Positions 1 through 6,154 of a stretch of 13,183 nucleotides of DNA are shown here, piece by piece. This DNA is from an uncultured Erysipelotrichaceae bacterium (GTDB taxonomy: Bacteria; Bacillota_I; Bacilli_A; RFN20; CAG-826). Position 1 is the stretch's first letter; every line of letters starts with the position of its first letter. A model generated the notes under the pieces. It was given only the letters and a program-made list of their open reading frames with translations, had not been told where the DNA came from and searched no databases. Made by a program: the position numbers and the translations under genes. Location: the NCBI GenBank assembly GCA_902774655.1, contig CACYJD010000077.1:1-13183 (forward strand), in the 5' to 3' direction.

Positions 1-792
1 TTTATCTTTTGACATCAATACCCATGCTGCAGATCCACCACCAACTAAAAGATATCCAGCAAAACTTATAACTTCAAACAAATAATTATCTACGCTTCCG
101 AAAACGGCTAACTTATCAAGTAAATTTCCAGCATTAATGCCACTAATAAACGAAAAATTTAGAAAACCAAATTGTAATACATTTTCGTTCATAAACATTC
201 TTATAACACAAGCTGGGGCATAATAGACTAACAATAAGAATAGTTGTCCGAGAACAATACAAACAATTGATTCCCAGACATTACTATTGTAGTTAACCAT
301 TAAAGCAGAAATAAAATATGTTGCGCTAACAGAAACTATTAGGCACAAATAACCGTACGCGAGATAGATAAAATTGAAATCCATTTTATAAACAATTTCG
401 CCATATACTTCGTAAGAATCTGGAGTTAAAAAATACTTAACAGTAAATGTACTTATTTGAAGTATATATAAAATAGAAACACCAATAAGCAAAAATACTA
501 ATCCAGCAATTAATGTTTGTTGTTTGAAGCGTCTCGGACCAAATGGCAATTGCCTATAAAAGTCAGCGCGAATTAATCCAAATTTATATTGCATAACAAA
601 TAAAGGAAAAACTGCACCAATTGCAATGCCTAACCCAATATATAAACTCATTGGGGAGACAGGTTGCGCATAACTAACATATAAATCTGCGGAAACAATA
701 GTGATGAAACTTGAGAAGAAAAATGCGCCAAGCACAATGGTAAATGGAACGATAACACGTTTTAATTCCCACCAAATATATTTCTTATTCAT
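1..792 (-). CDS. ABC-2-type transporter permease, partial (runs off left edge)
   Basis: An open frame of 264 codons runs leftwards from an ATG at 792 to the window edge without a stop, so the C-terminus is missing. The protein starts MNKKYIWWELKRVIVPFTIV and is strongly hydrophobic. Roughly six membrane segments can be drawn, for example near residues 12-34, 50-68, 90-112, 140-165 and 172-195, joined by short basic cytoplasmic loops. It is the third gene of a GntR-ATPase-permease unit, 39 bases behind the ATPase. Its start is fixed by a strong ribosome binding site (AAAGGGGGT, about 8 nt upstream of the ATG). By analogy with the Bacillus ytrABCDEF operon it should be the membrane partner of the ATPase. 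The substrate is unknown; export or a response to envelope stress is inference from the family. Confidence 0.85.
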   Translation of the reverse strand, partial: MNKKYIWWELKRVIVPFTIVLGAFFFSSFITIVSADLYVSYAQPVSPMSLYIGLGIAIGAVFPLFVMQYKFGLIRADFYRQLPFGPRRFKQQTLIAGLVFLLIGVSILYILQISTFTVKYFLTPDSYEVYGEIVYKMDFNFIYLAYGYLCLIVSVSATYFISALMVNYNSNVWESIVCIVLGQLFLLLVYYAPACVIRMFMNENVLQFGFLNFSFISGINAGNLLDKLAVFGSVDNYLFEVISFAGYLLVGGGSAAWVLMSKDK

Positions 793-831
793 AGTTATTT
801 AACCCCCTTTCTAGCGGCTAATAACAGTAAT

Positions 832-1635
832 TTAACAGCCTCCAAGTGATTTAATGTCTTTTTCATAAGTATCGTTTTCTTTAACAACAACATTGATAAT
901 TGAACCAATTTTCTTAAAAGAGACGACTTCTGTAGGGATTTTTCCAAAATCTTCTTCTGTTACTTCGTTCTTAAAGTAAAGTTGAAGCTTAACCATATTT
1001 TGTGCAAGGTCTTCGTTTTCTTTTTCATTAGCAAGCTTACCTTTATAAAGAATAATAAAGCGATCAGCCAATCTTTCTAATGAAGAAATATTATGTGAGG
1101 AAATAATGATTGATGTACCACTAGATGCTTTTTCAATAATTTCTTCTTTAATCGAATCTAGAACAAGTGGATCGAGTCCGTCAAACGCCTCATCCATTAA
1201 TAAATAATCAACTTTTGTTGCTAATGATAAAGCAATAAATGTTTGCCTTTTCATACCTTTTGAAAAGGTTTGAAGTCTATTTTTAATAGGTAAATTAAAT
1301 TTACTCAAAATACTTATATATTTATCGTGATCAACATCATAAAAAACGTTATAAGTCTTATAAAGCGATTCAGGTGTATCGCCTGCACTAAAGAATGGTT
1401 CATCTGCCAAGAAAAAGAGTTTAGACTTTGCTTCTTTTGAATCATTATTAAAACCATCTATTGTGATGGTGCCTTTATCTTGTTCGTATACGTTACTAAT
1501 CAATCTGAATAATGTAGATTTACCAGCACCGTTTTCGCCAACTAGCCCAGAAATGCCACTTCCAATTGTTAATGTAAGATTGTCGGCGGCAACTTTAGGA
1601 CCAAAGGTCTTTGTTAGCTCCTTAATTTCTATCAT
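832..1635 (-). CDS. ABC transporter ATP-binding protein (YtrB/EcsA-like)
   Basis: This 267-residue cytoplasmic ATPase should power the adjacent permease. Visible motifs are Walker A GENGAGKST (33-41), a signature loop FSKGMKRQ (124-131, a degenerate LSGGQ typical of the YtrB/EcsA branch), Walker B YLLMDEA (144-150), the D-loop GLD (153-155) and the switch His H181. The usual Q-loop glutamine region reads LADEPFF (76-82), again as in YtrB-type proteins. A short C-terminal extension follows residue 200. The ATG at 1635 lies one base beyond the regulator's stop codon, and its site TAAGGAGG sits inside the regulator's last codons, so the two genes are probably translationally linked. All catalytic residues are present. 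The transported substrate cannot be read from the sequence. Confidence 0.93.
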   Translation of the reverse strand: MIEIKELTKTFGPKVAADNLTLTIGSGISGLVGENGAGKSTLFRLISNVYEQDKGTITIDGFNNDSKEAKSKLFFLADEPFFSAGDTPESLYKTYNVFYDVDHDKYISILSKFNLPIKNRLQTFSKGMKRQTFIALSLATKVDYLLMDEAFDGLDPLVLDSIKEEIIEKASSGTSIIISSHNISSLERLADRFIILYKGKLANEKENEDLAQNMVKLQLYFKNEVTEEDFGKIPTEVVSFKKIGSIINVVVKENDTYEKDIKSLGGC

Positions 1636-1636
1636 A

Positions 1637-1972
1637 TTATTTGGATTCCTCCTTATTTAAATAATTAATAATTTCTTCCTTGGAAAAACCTTCATTTAAA
1701 ATAGCTTCTAATTTGCTCTTTAGCAGCGAATTTCTATCAAGAAGTCCACTCTTTGAGACAAAATAACCTTTTTTAGGAATGGAGACGACAAGTCCTTGAT
1801 CCACTAATAATTGATAACTCTTTTGAACTGTATTTGGATTTACTTTTTCAGAAAGAGCCACATCTCTAACAGATGGTAAAGGATCATTACTTTTATAGAC
1901 TCCTAATTCGATAAGTCTTTTAAAGTAATCCGCTATTTGATTGAAAATAGGTTTTGAAGAGTCAAATTCCAT
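1637..1972 (-). CDS. GntR-family transcriptional regulator, YtrA subfamily
   Basis: This 111-residue DNA-binding repressor has the YtrA architecture: an N-terminal winged helix (about residues 8-75, with PSVRDVA and NPNTVQKSYQLLVDQGLV as the helix-turn-helix core and KKGYFVS as the wing) followed by a short helical C-terminal dimerisation tail and no large effector domain. It heads the operon with the ABC ATPase and permease, the standard YtrA arrangement, and very likely represses its own operon. No Shine-Dalgarno site precedes the ATG; instead a consensus -10 ends 6 nt before it, so the mRNA is predicted to be leaderless. Family members of this type answer to cell-wall-active compounds; the inducer here is unknown. 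Confidence 0.92.
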   Translation of the reverse strand: MEFDSSKPIFNQIADYFKRLIELGVYKSNDPLPSVRDVALSEKVNPNTVQKSYQLLVDQGLVVSIPKKGYFVSKSGLLDRNSLLKSKLEAILNEGFSKEEIINYLNKEESK

Positions 1973-1978
1973 ACTAGT

Positions 1979-2007
1979 ATTATACGACTTTGTATTATCT
2001 GTATCAA
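1979..2007 (-). promoter_or_regulatory. Promoter of the GntR-ABC operon (TTGATA-N17-TATAAT), leaderless geometry
   Basis: On the minus strand the -35 TTGATA occupies 2007-2002 and the -10 TATAAT 1984-1979, with an exact 17-base spacer. Only six bases (ACTAGT) separate the -10 from the ATG at 1972, so initiation about 7 nt past the -10 would fall on the A of the start codon. A dyad, ATTATAC-N6-GTATTAT (1979-1998), covers the -10 and part of the spacer and is a plausible operator for the regulator. Confidence 0.8.
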
Positions 2008-2027
2008 CTGTATTAACTGTATTATTA
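1992..2027. repeat. Four tandem 9-bp direct repeats over the GntR promoter
   Basis: On the plus strand four consecutive 9-mers read GTATTATCT (1992), GTATCAACT (2001), GTATTAACT (2010) and GTATTATTA (2019). GTAT recurs at an exact 9-base period through the spacer, the -35 and the region upstream. A GTAT half-site in the opposite orientation (ATAC, 1982-1985) completes a dyad with the first copy. The array is best explained as repressor binding sites; that role is inferred. Confidence 0.7.
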
Positions 2028-2043
2028 ATTTGTTTTTAATAAT

Positions 2044-2067
2044 AAAAAAATACACTCAAAGAGTGTA
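2044..2067 (-). terminator. Rho-independent terminator of tRNA-Leu(CAA)
   Basis: A 7-bp hairpin (arms 2051-2057 and 2061-2067, loop AAA) is followed on the minus strand by seven T residues (2050-2044). It begins 9 bases past the tRNA 3' end and separates the tRNA from the GntR promoter. Confidence 0.85.
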
Positions 2068-2076
2068 ACTTTTTAC

Positions 2077-2163
2077 TGGTGGAAGCAGAGGGAATCGAAC
2101 CCTCATGATATCACTACCAATAGATTTTGAGTCTATCGCGTCTGCCAGTTCCGCCATGCTTCC
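2077..2163 (-). tRNA. tRNA-Leu, anticodon CAA
   Basis: An 87-nt class II tRNA on the minus strand. Acceptor arms GGAAGCA (2163-2157) and TGCTTCC (2087-2081) pair fully; discriminator A and an encoded CCA end at 2077. The anticodon stem ATAGA/TCTAT encloses the loop CTCAAAA, giving anticodon CAA, which reads UUG. A long variable arm and the T loop GGTTCGATTCC are present. The transcript ends at the hairpin at 2044-2067. Confidence 0.97.
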
Positions 2164-2177
2164 GAATAGCGAAATTT

Positions 2178-2183
2178 ATTATA
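2178..2183 (-). promoter_or_regulatory. -10 element of the tRNA-Leu(CAA) promoter
   Basis: A consensus TATAAT on the minus strand lies 14 bases before the mature tRNA 5' end, leaving a short 5' leader for RNase P. At 17-bp spacing the -35 would be TTAGTT, a weak match. Confidence 0.6.
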
Positions 2184-2238
2184 ACAAATAAAGTAAGGAT
2201 AACTAAACAAAAATATCTATTTATATAAAATCAGTATC

Positions 2239-2280
2239 AAAAAAGCATCGGAAGTGACCTCTTTGAGATTTTTCGATGCT
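2239..2280 (-). terminator. Terminator of the small membrane-protein gene
   Basis: Arms AGCATCG/CGATGCT (2244-2250 and 2274-2280) form a stem closed by a 23-nt region that can itself make a small CTC/GAG hairpin. On the minus strand it is followed by a run of T residues (2244-2239). It begins 9 bases past the stop codon. Confidence 0.75.
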
Positions 2281-2289
2281 CTAATTAAT

Positions 2290-2808
2290 TTACTTTTCTT
2301 CGTTTTCAGTTGGCTCTTTTTCTTTTTCTTTGGTGGCTTGTTCTGCTTCTAACTTTCTTTGCTCTTCTTCTCTTAAAATGCTTTCAATAAATCCAGGGAT
2401 AGGTTTGAACCAATGGTAAATACCTTCAAACGCATAGATTATAGTTATATACAAAAAGAAGCCAAATAAGCCGAACTTATGATAAACAGGATTAACGGTT
2501 AAATCAGCGACTGATAGAGCAACAATATCAAAAGTGATTAGTGCAATACCTAAAGGCAATGTGAGAACTTTATCAATGACTGAAGCGCGTAATTGTCTTT
2601 TCTTACTTGCGATTATCCAGATAAAGTCCACTATCATCCATGTTCCACCAGCGAGAGTAACATAATGATAGATATGCATGAAAGTCTCGCTTTTTGCTAT
2701 TACTCCAGTAACTATTAAGATTGCTAACACTAAAAAGATGGCACTAAATAAAATAAGCTCACCACTATAAATTAATTTTGATTTTTTAACTATATCCATA
2801 TTTTTCAT
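2290..2808 (-). CDS. Small integral membrane protein of unknown function
   Basis: 172 residues; no family is recognised. Four membrane helices are apparent (about residues 16-38, 47-67, 82-104 and 111-134). A strongly charged, Lys/Glu-rich tail follows from about 143 to the end and is presumably cytoplasmic. A basic patch SKKRQLR joins helices 2 and 3. No catalytic motif or signal peptidase site is seen. It stands alone between its own promoter and terminator, divergent from the alpha-galactosidase gene. The ATG at 2808 is preferred because a TTGAAA-N17-TAGACT promoter ends exactly 6 nt before it. There is no convincing Shine-Dalgarno site either for this ATG or for the alternative Met4, so a leaderless message is likely. 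Confidence 0.8.
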   Translation of the reverse strand: MKNMDIVKKSKLIYSGELILFSAIFLVLAILIVTGVIAKSETFMHIYHYVTLAGGTWMIVDFIWIIASKKRQLRASVIDKVLTLPLGIALITFDIVALSVADLTVNPVYHKFGLFGFFLYITIIYAFEGIYHWFKPIPGFIESILREEEQRKLEAEQATKEKEKEPTENEEK

Positions 2809-2814
2809 ACGATA

Positions 2815-2843
2815 AGTCTACCCAAATAGTGCCATATTTTCAA
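2815..2843 (-). promoter_or_regulatory. Promoter of the small membrane protein (TTGAAA-N17-TAGACT), leaderless geometry
   Basis: On the minus strand the -35 TTGAAA is at 2843-2838 and the -10 TAGACT (4 of 6 consensus bases) at 2820-2815, with a 17-base spacer. Six bases (TATCGT) then lead straight into the ATG at 2808, the same spacing as at the GntR gene and the lipoprotein gene. Confidence 0.55.
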
Positions 2844-2846
2844 TTA

Positions 2847-2863
2847 ATTAACACATAGTTAAT
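2847..2863. promoter_or_regulatory. Inverted repeat ATTAAC-N5-GTTAAT in the divergent intergenic region
   Basis: Perfect 6-bp arms (2847-2852 and 2858-2863) lie just upstream of the -35 of the membrane-protein gene and about 16 bases upstream of the alpha-galactosidase -10. The position suits an operator or activator site for either gene, but the AT-rich composition makes chance a real alternative. Confidence 0.3.
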
Positions 2864-2875
2864 AAATTAAGATTA

Positions 2876-2884
2876 TGGTAAAAT
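2876..2884 (+). promoter_or_regulatory. Extended -10 promoter of the alpha-galactosidase gene
   Basis: TGGTAAAAT is an extended -10 (TGn plus TAAAAT, 5 of 6 consensus). It predicts a leader of about 22-25 nt before the ATG at 2914. No good -35 is visible at 16-18 bp, which is usual for extended -10 promoters. Confidence 0.55.
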
Positions 2885-2889
2885 AACAT

Positions 2890-2903
2890 CAATCATTTGA
2901 TTG
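2890..2903. promoter_or_regulatory. Palindrome CAATCA-TT-TGATTG in the alpha-galactosidase leader
   Basis: Perfect 6-bp arms with a 2-base centre lie between the -10 and the ribosome binding site; the last G is the first base of GGGAG (2903-2907). The position suits a repressor operator, while the tiny loop makes an RNA hairpin unlikely. No regulator for it is seen in this window. Confidence 0.35.
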
Positions 2904-2913
2904 GGAGTTAAAT

Positions 2914-4389
2914 ATGAAATTAAAAATCACTTACCTTGTTAATGGTAAAAAGTTTGTTAATGAAAGTGATCATTTAAAGATCAATGAAACTTTTATCAAT
3001 GGAAGATACACCGTTAAACTTTTACCTGCCACTGAAATTACTATTAAAAAAGTCATGTTAGAACTAGATGACGAAAGACATCCTGGAGAACTATTCATGT
3101 CTAATGGCTTCCAGTCCTGGACTGAAACCAAAGAACTTGGAAAAAAAGATAAAATTCACTATATGCCAAGAACCGCTCAAACTGAGCTTATCTTTAGACT
3201 AACAAAATATGGTGATTACGAATTTGTTCATTATAGAAAACAATATTCACACACATACACATATTTAAGAAAAGGCGGAGAATATAGATTCTACGGTTCA
3301 GTTGATGAAATGTCTGGTTACACAATTTTCTTCCTACAAAATAATCATTTATGGGCCACAAAAGACGATAAGAACCACGTTATTTCAGAAGAGATGACTT
3401 TATTTGATTTAGTTATTGCTCAAGGTTCTGAAAGCGAAGTATTTGATGCCTATGCTGCTGCATTTGGTAAAGAACTACCAATCGAAAAACGTAAATACAA
3501 AGGTTATACATCTTGGTATAGACATTACGAACATATCAGTGAAGAGAAATTACTTAGAGATCTTAAATCAATTGAAGCTAAACACTTACCATTTGAATTC
3601 TTCCAAATTGACGATGGATATCAAACTAAAATAGGTGACTGGTTATCATTTAAACCAAAAGAATTTCCAAACGGTTTAGATAATATTGTTAAAGAAGCCA
3701 AAAAGGGTGGATTAAAACCTGGTATTTGGTTAGCACCTTTCTGCGCTAGTAAGCATTCTAAAGTTTGGGAAAAACATCCTGATTGGTTCTTACGTGATCA
3801 TTATGGATTACCTATTTATCAAGGATTTAACTGGGATGGCGCTTACGCTTTAGATTTCGATAATCCTGAAGTTAAAAAATATTTACACAAAGTGTTCCAA
3901 ACCTTAATTGAAGCTGGTTTTGAATTATTCAAACTCGACTTCCTATATGCCGCTGCTTTAGCAATCAAACCAAATGAAACCAGAGCAGGTAGAATGAAAA
4001 GAGTTATGGATTGGATTAGAGAAGAACTCAAAGGTAAATACATTATTGGATGTGGTGTCCCATTATGGCCAGCATTCTATAACGTTGACTTCTGTAGAAT
4101 TGGACCAGATATCTCATTAATCTGGGATGATAAATGGTTTATGAGAAACGCTCATAGAGAAAGAATCTCTACAAAAGTCACCATCGAAAATACCTATTTC
4201 CGTAGACAACTTGATGGTAGATTCTTCCTTAATGATCCAGATGTTATTTTAAGAAAAGGAACCGATATGACTCAATCTCAAAAAGACTTAGTCTTACTTA
4301 GAGCAAAAGAATACGGTTCACTATATTTCACAAGTGATGATGTCTCATTATATACAAGTGATGACATCAAAACTTGGAAAAACTTATAA
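2914..4389 (+). CDS. Alpha-galactosidase, glycoside hydrolase family 36
   Basis: This 491-residue enzyme should remove terminal alpha-1,6-galactose from melibiose/raffinose-type sugars. An N-terminal beta-sandwich (about 1-190) precedes a TIM barrel. Barrel landmarks are FFQIDDGYQ (230-237, sugar-binding Asp pair), GIWLAPF, KLDFLY with the probable nucleophile D342, and CRIGPDISLIW with the probable acid/base D399. The 57-residue gap between the two aspartates is close to that of the Thermotoga GH36 enzyme. The size and absence of a separate C-terminal domain match the compact GH36 branch. No signal peptide is present, so it is cytosolic and needs an importer. The site GGGAG lies 6 nt before the ATG. 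It is transcribed alone and ends at a shared terminator. The substrate within alpha-galactosides is inferred. Confidence 0.92.
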   Translation: MKLKITYLVNGKKFVNESDHLKINETFINGRYTVKLLPATEITIKKVMLELDDERHPGELFMSNGFQSWTETKELGKKDKIHYMPRTAQTELIFRLTKYGDYEFVHYRKQYSHTYTYLRKGGEYRFYGSVDEMSGYTIFFLQNNHLWATKDDKNHVISEEMTLFDLVIAQGSESEVFDAYAAAFGKELPIEKRKYKGYTSWYRHYEHISEEKLLRDLKSIEAKHLPFEFFQIDDGYQTKIGDWLSFKPKEFPNGLDNIVKEAKKGGLKPGIWLAPFCASKHSKVWEKHPDWFLRDHYGLPIYQGFNWDGAYALDFDNPEVKKYLHKVFQTLIEAGFELFKLDFLYAAALAIKPNETRAGRMKRVMDWIREELKGKYIIGCGVPLWPAFYNVDFCRIGPDISLIWDDKWFMRNAHRERISTKVTIENTYFRRQLDGRFFLNDPDVILRKGTDMTQSQKDLVLLRAKEYGSLYFTSDDVSLYTSDDIKTWKNL

Positions 4390-4403
4390 TCAGATTTCAA
4401 TCA

Positions 4404-4436
4404 AAAAATCAGCGGTTCTCCGCTGATTTTTAATTT
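4404..4436. terminator. Bidirectional terminator between convergent units
   Basis: A 12-bp perfect stem (4404-4415 and 4420-4431) has loop TTCT, with T-rich sequence downstream on both strands. It serves the alpha-galactosidase (stop at 4389) and the opposing DUF5662-like gene, whose stop codon (4432-4430) lies inside the stem. Confidence 0.92.
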
Positions 4437-5042
4437 TTGCTCTTATTTAATGGTGGCAAATCTCGACACTTAATTGGAAGATCAAACACCTGAACTTTAG
4501 AGTATTTAGAGGTGATTTCTTTATATTTCTCTTTGGTATTTTTCTTCTTTAGATTCTTATAACCATTCTGAATTAATTCCTCAAAGAGATATTTAATATA
4601 TTCCTTTGTGCCTTCATTCATAAAATAATGATCACATTTGTCTAAGAAATAATCGTACGCCACTTTGGGTGAGAAGTTTTTAGGATCATATGTCTTTGAA
4701 GCACTTAACACATCACAAACGTATTCAGTCGCGTATACCCAAGGCATATTTAAAGCAATAATATGCCCACCTAGGAAATCTGTCCAATATTCCCAGTGAT
4801 GTTTGTTTCTTCTAACATGATGCATTGCAATTTTACTTGCGTACTCGTTATCCATTCTTTCTGCAAATACCGGAGAATATGTGCCTTGGAAATATTTCAC
4901 TGATGTCCAAAACTCCGTTGGACCATATTTACTTAAGTCGTGTCTTAAACAATGCCAAAAAATACCAAAATGAGACCCGTTTCGAATAACTTGGTGTCTA
5001 TGTTTGGTAATTAAGACAAAAAAAATGTTTAAAGGCTTTAAT
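4430..5042 (-). pseudogene. DUF5662-like protein gene, frame-broken near its 5' end
   Basis: The main frame, read upstream of the first GTG at 4900, continues to about 5026 and contains the family's conserved N-terminal block (RHDLSKYGPTEFW, then VKYFQG), followed by ERMDNEY, HHVRRNKHHWEYW and LDKCDHYFM. A GTG-4900 start (156 residues) would lose the conserved HD motif (His-Asp at 4942-4937), so it is unlikely to be the native start. Further upstream a Shine-Dalgarno AGGAG (5055-5051) lies 8 nt before an ATT codon at 5042. That frame reads IKAFKHFF and joins the main one only if one T is dropped from the T8 run (5025-5018). The composite is 203 residues. It is either a pseudogene, an assembly indel, or a gene needing a +1 slip and an AUU start. 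It lies immediately behind tRNA-Leu(CAG). The biochemical function is unknown; the HD motif suggests a metal-binding HD-like fold, by inference. Confidence 0.65.
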
Positions 5043-5060
5043 AAATATCACTCCTAACAA

Positions 5061-5144
5061 TGGTGCGACGATTGGGACTTGAACCCAAATGTCAATGACA
5101 TAGGTTTCTGAGGCCTACGCGTCTACCAGTTCCGCCACCGTCGC
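5061..5144 (-). tRNA. tRNA-Leu, anticodon CAG
   Basis: An 84-nt class II tRNA on the minus strand. Acceptor arms GCGACGG/TCGTCGC pair with one terminal G-T; discriminator A and an encoded CCA end at 5061. The T arm TTGGG/CCCAA is intact and a short variable arm GTC-ATT-GAC is present. The anticodon loop CTCAGAA gives CAG, reading CUG. The anticodon stem TAGGC/ACCTA has a C31-A39 mismatch next to the loop, which is unusual. It starts 20 bases past the upstream hydrolase's stop, and the next gene's ribosome site begins about 5 bases past the CCA, so it may be excised from a mixed mRNA/tRNA transcript. A local -10-like TATTAT at 5161-5156 could also drive it. Confidence 0.93.
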
Positions 5145-5164
5145 AACTATTATATATAATAAAC

Positions 5165-6154
5165 TTATTTTTCGTAAAAACTTAATATTTGTGAATAAAT
5201 GTTATCATCAATCTCACTACAATCATCGTAATAGAAGACTTTATCGTAAGGTACATGACCAGCAACAGTTATACCTAATTGTGCAATAAGTTCATCCTGA
5301 GCTTTTTGACTTTTTCTACTTACGTAAGGAGCGTGACCCTTATTCTCAACCATAAGTACATCTAAGTTTTTATATTTGTTAGCTAATTTCTCAAATTTGT
5401 ATCCAGCATATTTAGGCTTAATAACATTATCGTGGCTACCTTGAATATAAAAAATACGCGAGTTCCTATTCTTTTTTACCCCTTTTTCAATGGAATAGAA
5501 TGCAACTTTTCCGAACCTCAGGAAGTTCCTCAAATATACCATCCAGAGAAAGGAATAAGTGAATCTACTAGAGCCAACAAAAGTTGAAGGTTCATTGTTA
5601 AAACCACTGGCAATAAAAACGTGGTTGAGTTCAACATCTCTATCACAAAGAATAGATCCAGCAGCATATCCTCCCCAGGAGTGACCAAATATATCAATTT
5701 TGTAGTTAGCTAAATCTTCTCTATTTTTAATGTAACAATATAAACTTTTTAAATCTAACACACCTTGGCATAAACCAATCATATTTTTACCTTCGGATGT
5801 ACAACACGCATATTGATCATAGCCAATAACCAAATAACCTCTGCTAGCAAAATATTGGATTGTCGGCATCAAATAAGCATGTCCACCACCAAGGCCATGT
5901 TGAATAATTAAAATCGATTTATAAGGCTTATTGTATTCCTTTTTTCTATAAATAAACCCATATAAAGTCGCTCCTTTTGAGTTTTTAAACGAAATTTTTT
6001 CTCTTTCCAAATCAGGATAGGTATATGAATAAATAACATGTAAATTGCCATCACCCCTATGATAAAAATGTGTCTTATAAGCGATGTGTGTAGAAGCAGC
6101 GCAAAATACAATATATAAAAGTAATAAACCTAATCCGATGTATAGAAAAATCAT
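5165..6154 (-). CDS. Membrane-anchored alpha/beta hydrolase (serine hydrolase)
   Basis: 329 residues. The N-terminus (about 2-20) is one hydrophobic helix without a lipobox or clear cleavage site, so the protein is probably tethered to the membrane. The hydrolase fold follows: oxyanion block HGLGGGH (86-92), nucleophile elbow GHSWGG with S159, acid D242 in GSHD, and catalytic H274 in GHAPY. The triad is complete and correctly ordered. Such proteins act as esterases, lysophospholipases or peptidases; the substrate cannot be told. The start ATG shares its A with the TAA stop of the Nudix gene (TAATG at 6156-6152), a strong sign of translational coupling. A shared role of the two enzymes is not evident. 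No terminator separates it from the tRNA-Leu that follows. Confidence 0.88.
   Translation of the reverse strand: MIFLYIGLGLLLLYIVFCAASTHIAYKTHFYHRGDGNLHVIYSYTYPDLEREKISFKNSKGATLYGFIYRKKEYNKPYKSILIIQHGLGGGHAYLMPTIQYFASRGYLVIGYDQYACCTSEGKNMIGLCQGVLDLKSLYCYIKNREDLANYKIDIFGHSWGGYAAGSILCDRDVELNHVFIASGFNNEPSTFVGSSRFTYSFLWMVYLRNFLRFGKVAFYSIEKGVKKNRNSRIFYIQGSHDNVIKPKYAGYKFEKLANKYKNLDVLMVENKGHAPYVSRKSQKAQDELIAQLGITVAGHVPYDKVFYYDDCSEIDDNIYSQILSFYEK

Noticed and set aside
1463..1660. Plus-strand open frame opposite the ABC ATPase, and similar short frames at 3416-3634, 3843-4043, 5908-6111, 8309-8566, 9053-9256 and 12696-13037
   Set aside because: Each is antisense to, or out of frame within, a well-supported gene or an RNA/IS end and shows no domain or ribosome binding site.
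4430..4900. A 156-residue gene starting at GTG 4900
   Set aside because: The same frame continues upstream through the conserved HDLSKY-PTEF block and there is no Shine-Dalgarno site before 4900, so this start truncates the family domain.
5018..5042. Classical -1 ribosomal frameshifting at T-TTT-TTT in the DUF5662-like gene
   Set aside because: A -1 slip leads into TTG TCT TAA and stops; the main frame requires a net +1 shift (one T fewer).
5018..5045. Terminator after tRNA-Leu(CAG) because of the T8 run
   Set aside because: No stable GC hairpin precedes the T run; only a 5-bp TAAAG/CTTTA with a one-base gap, so termination there is unlikely.
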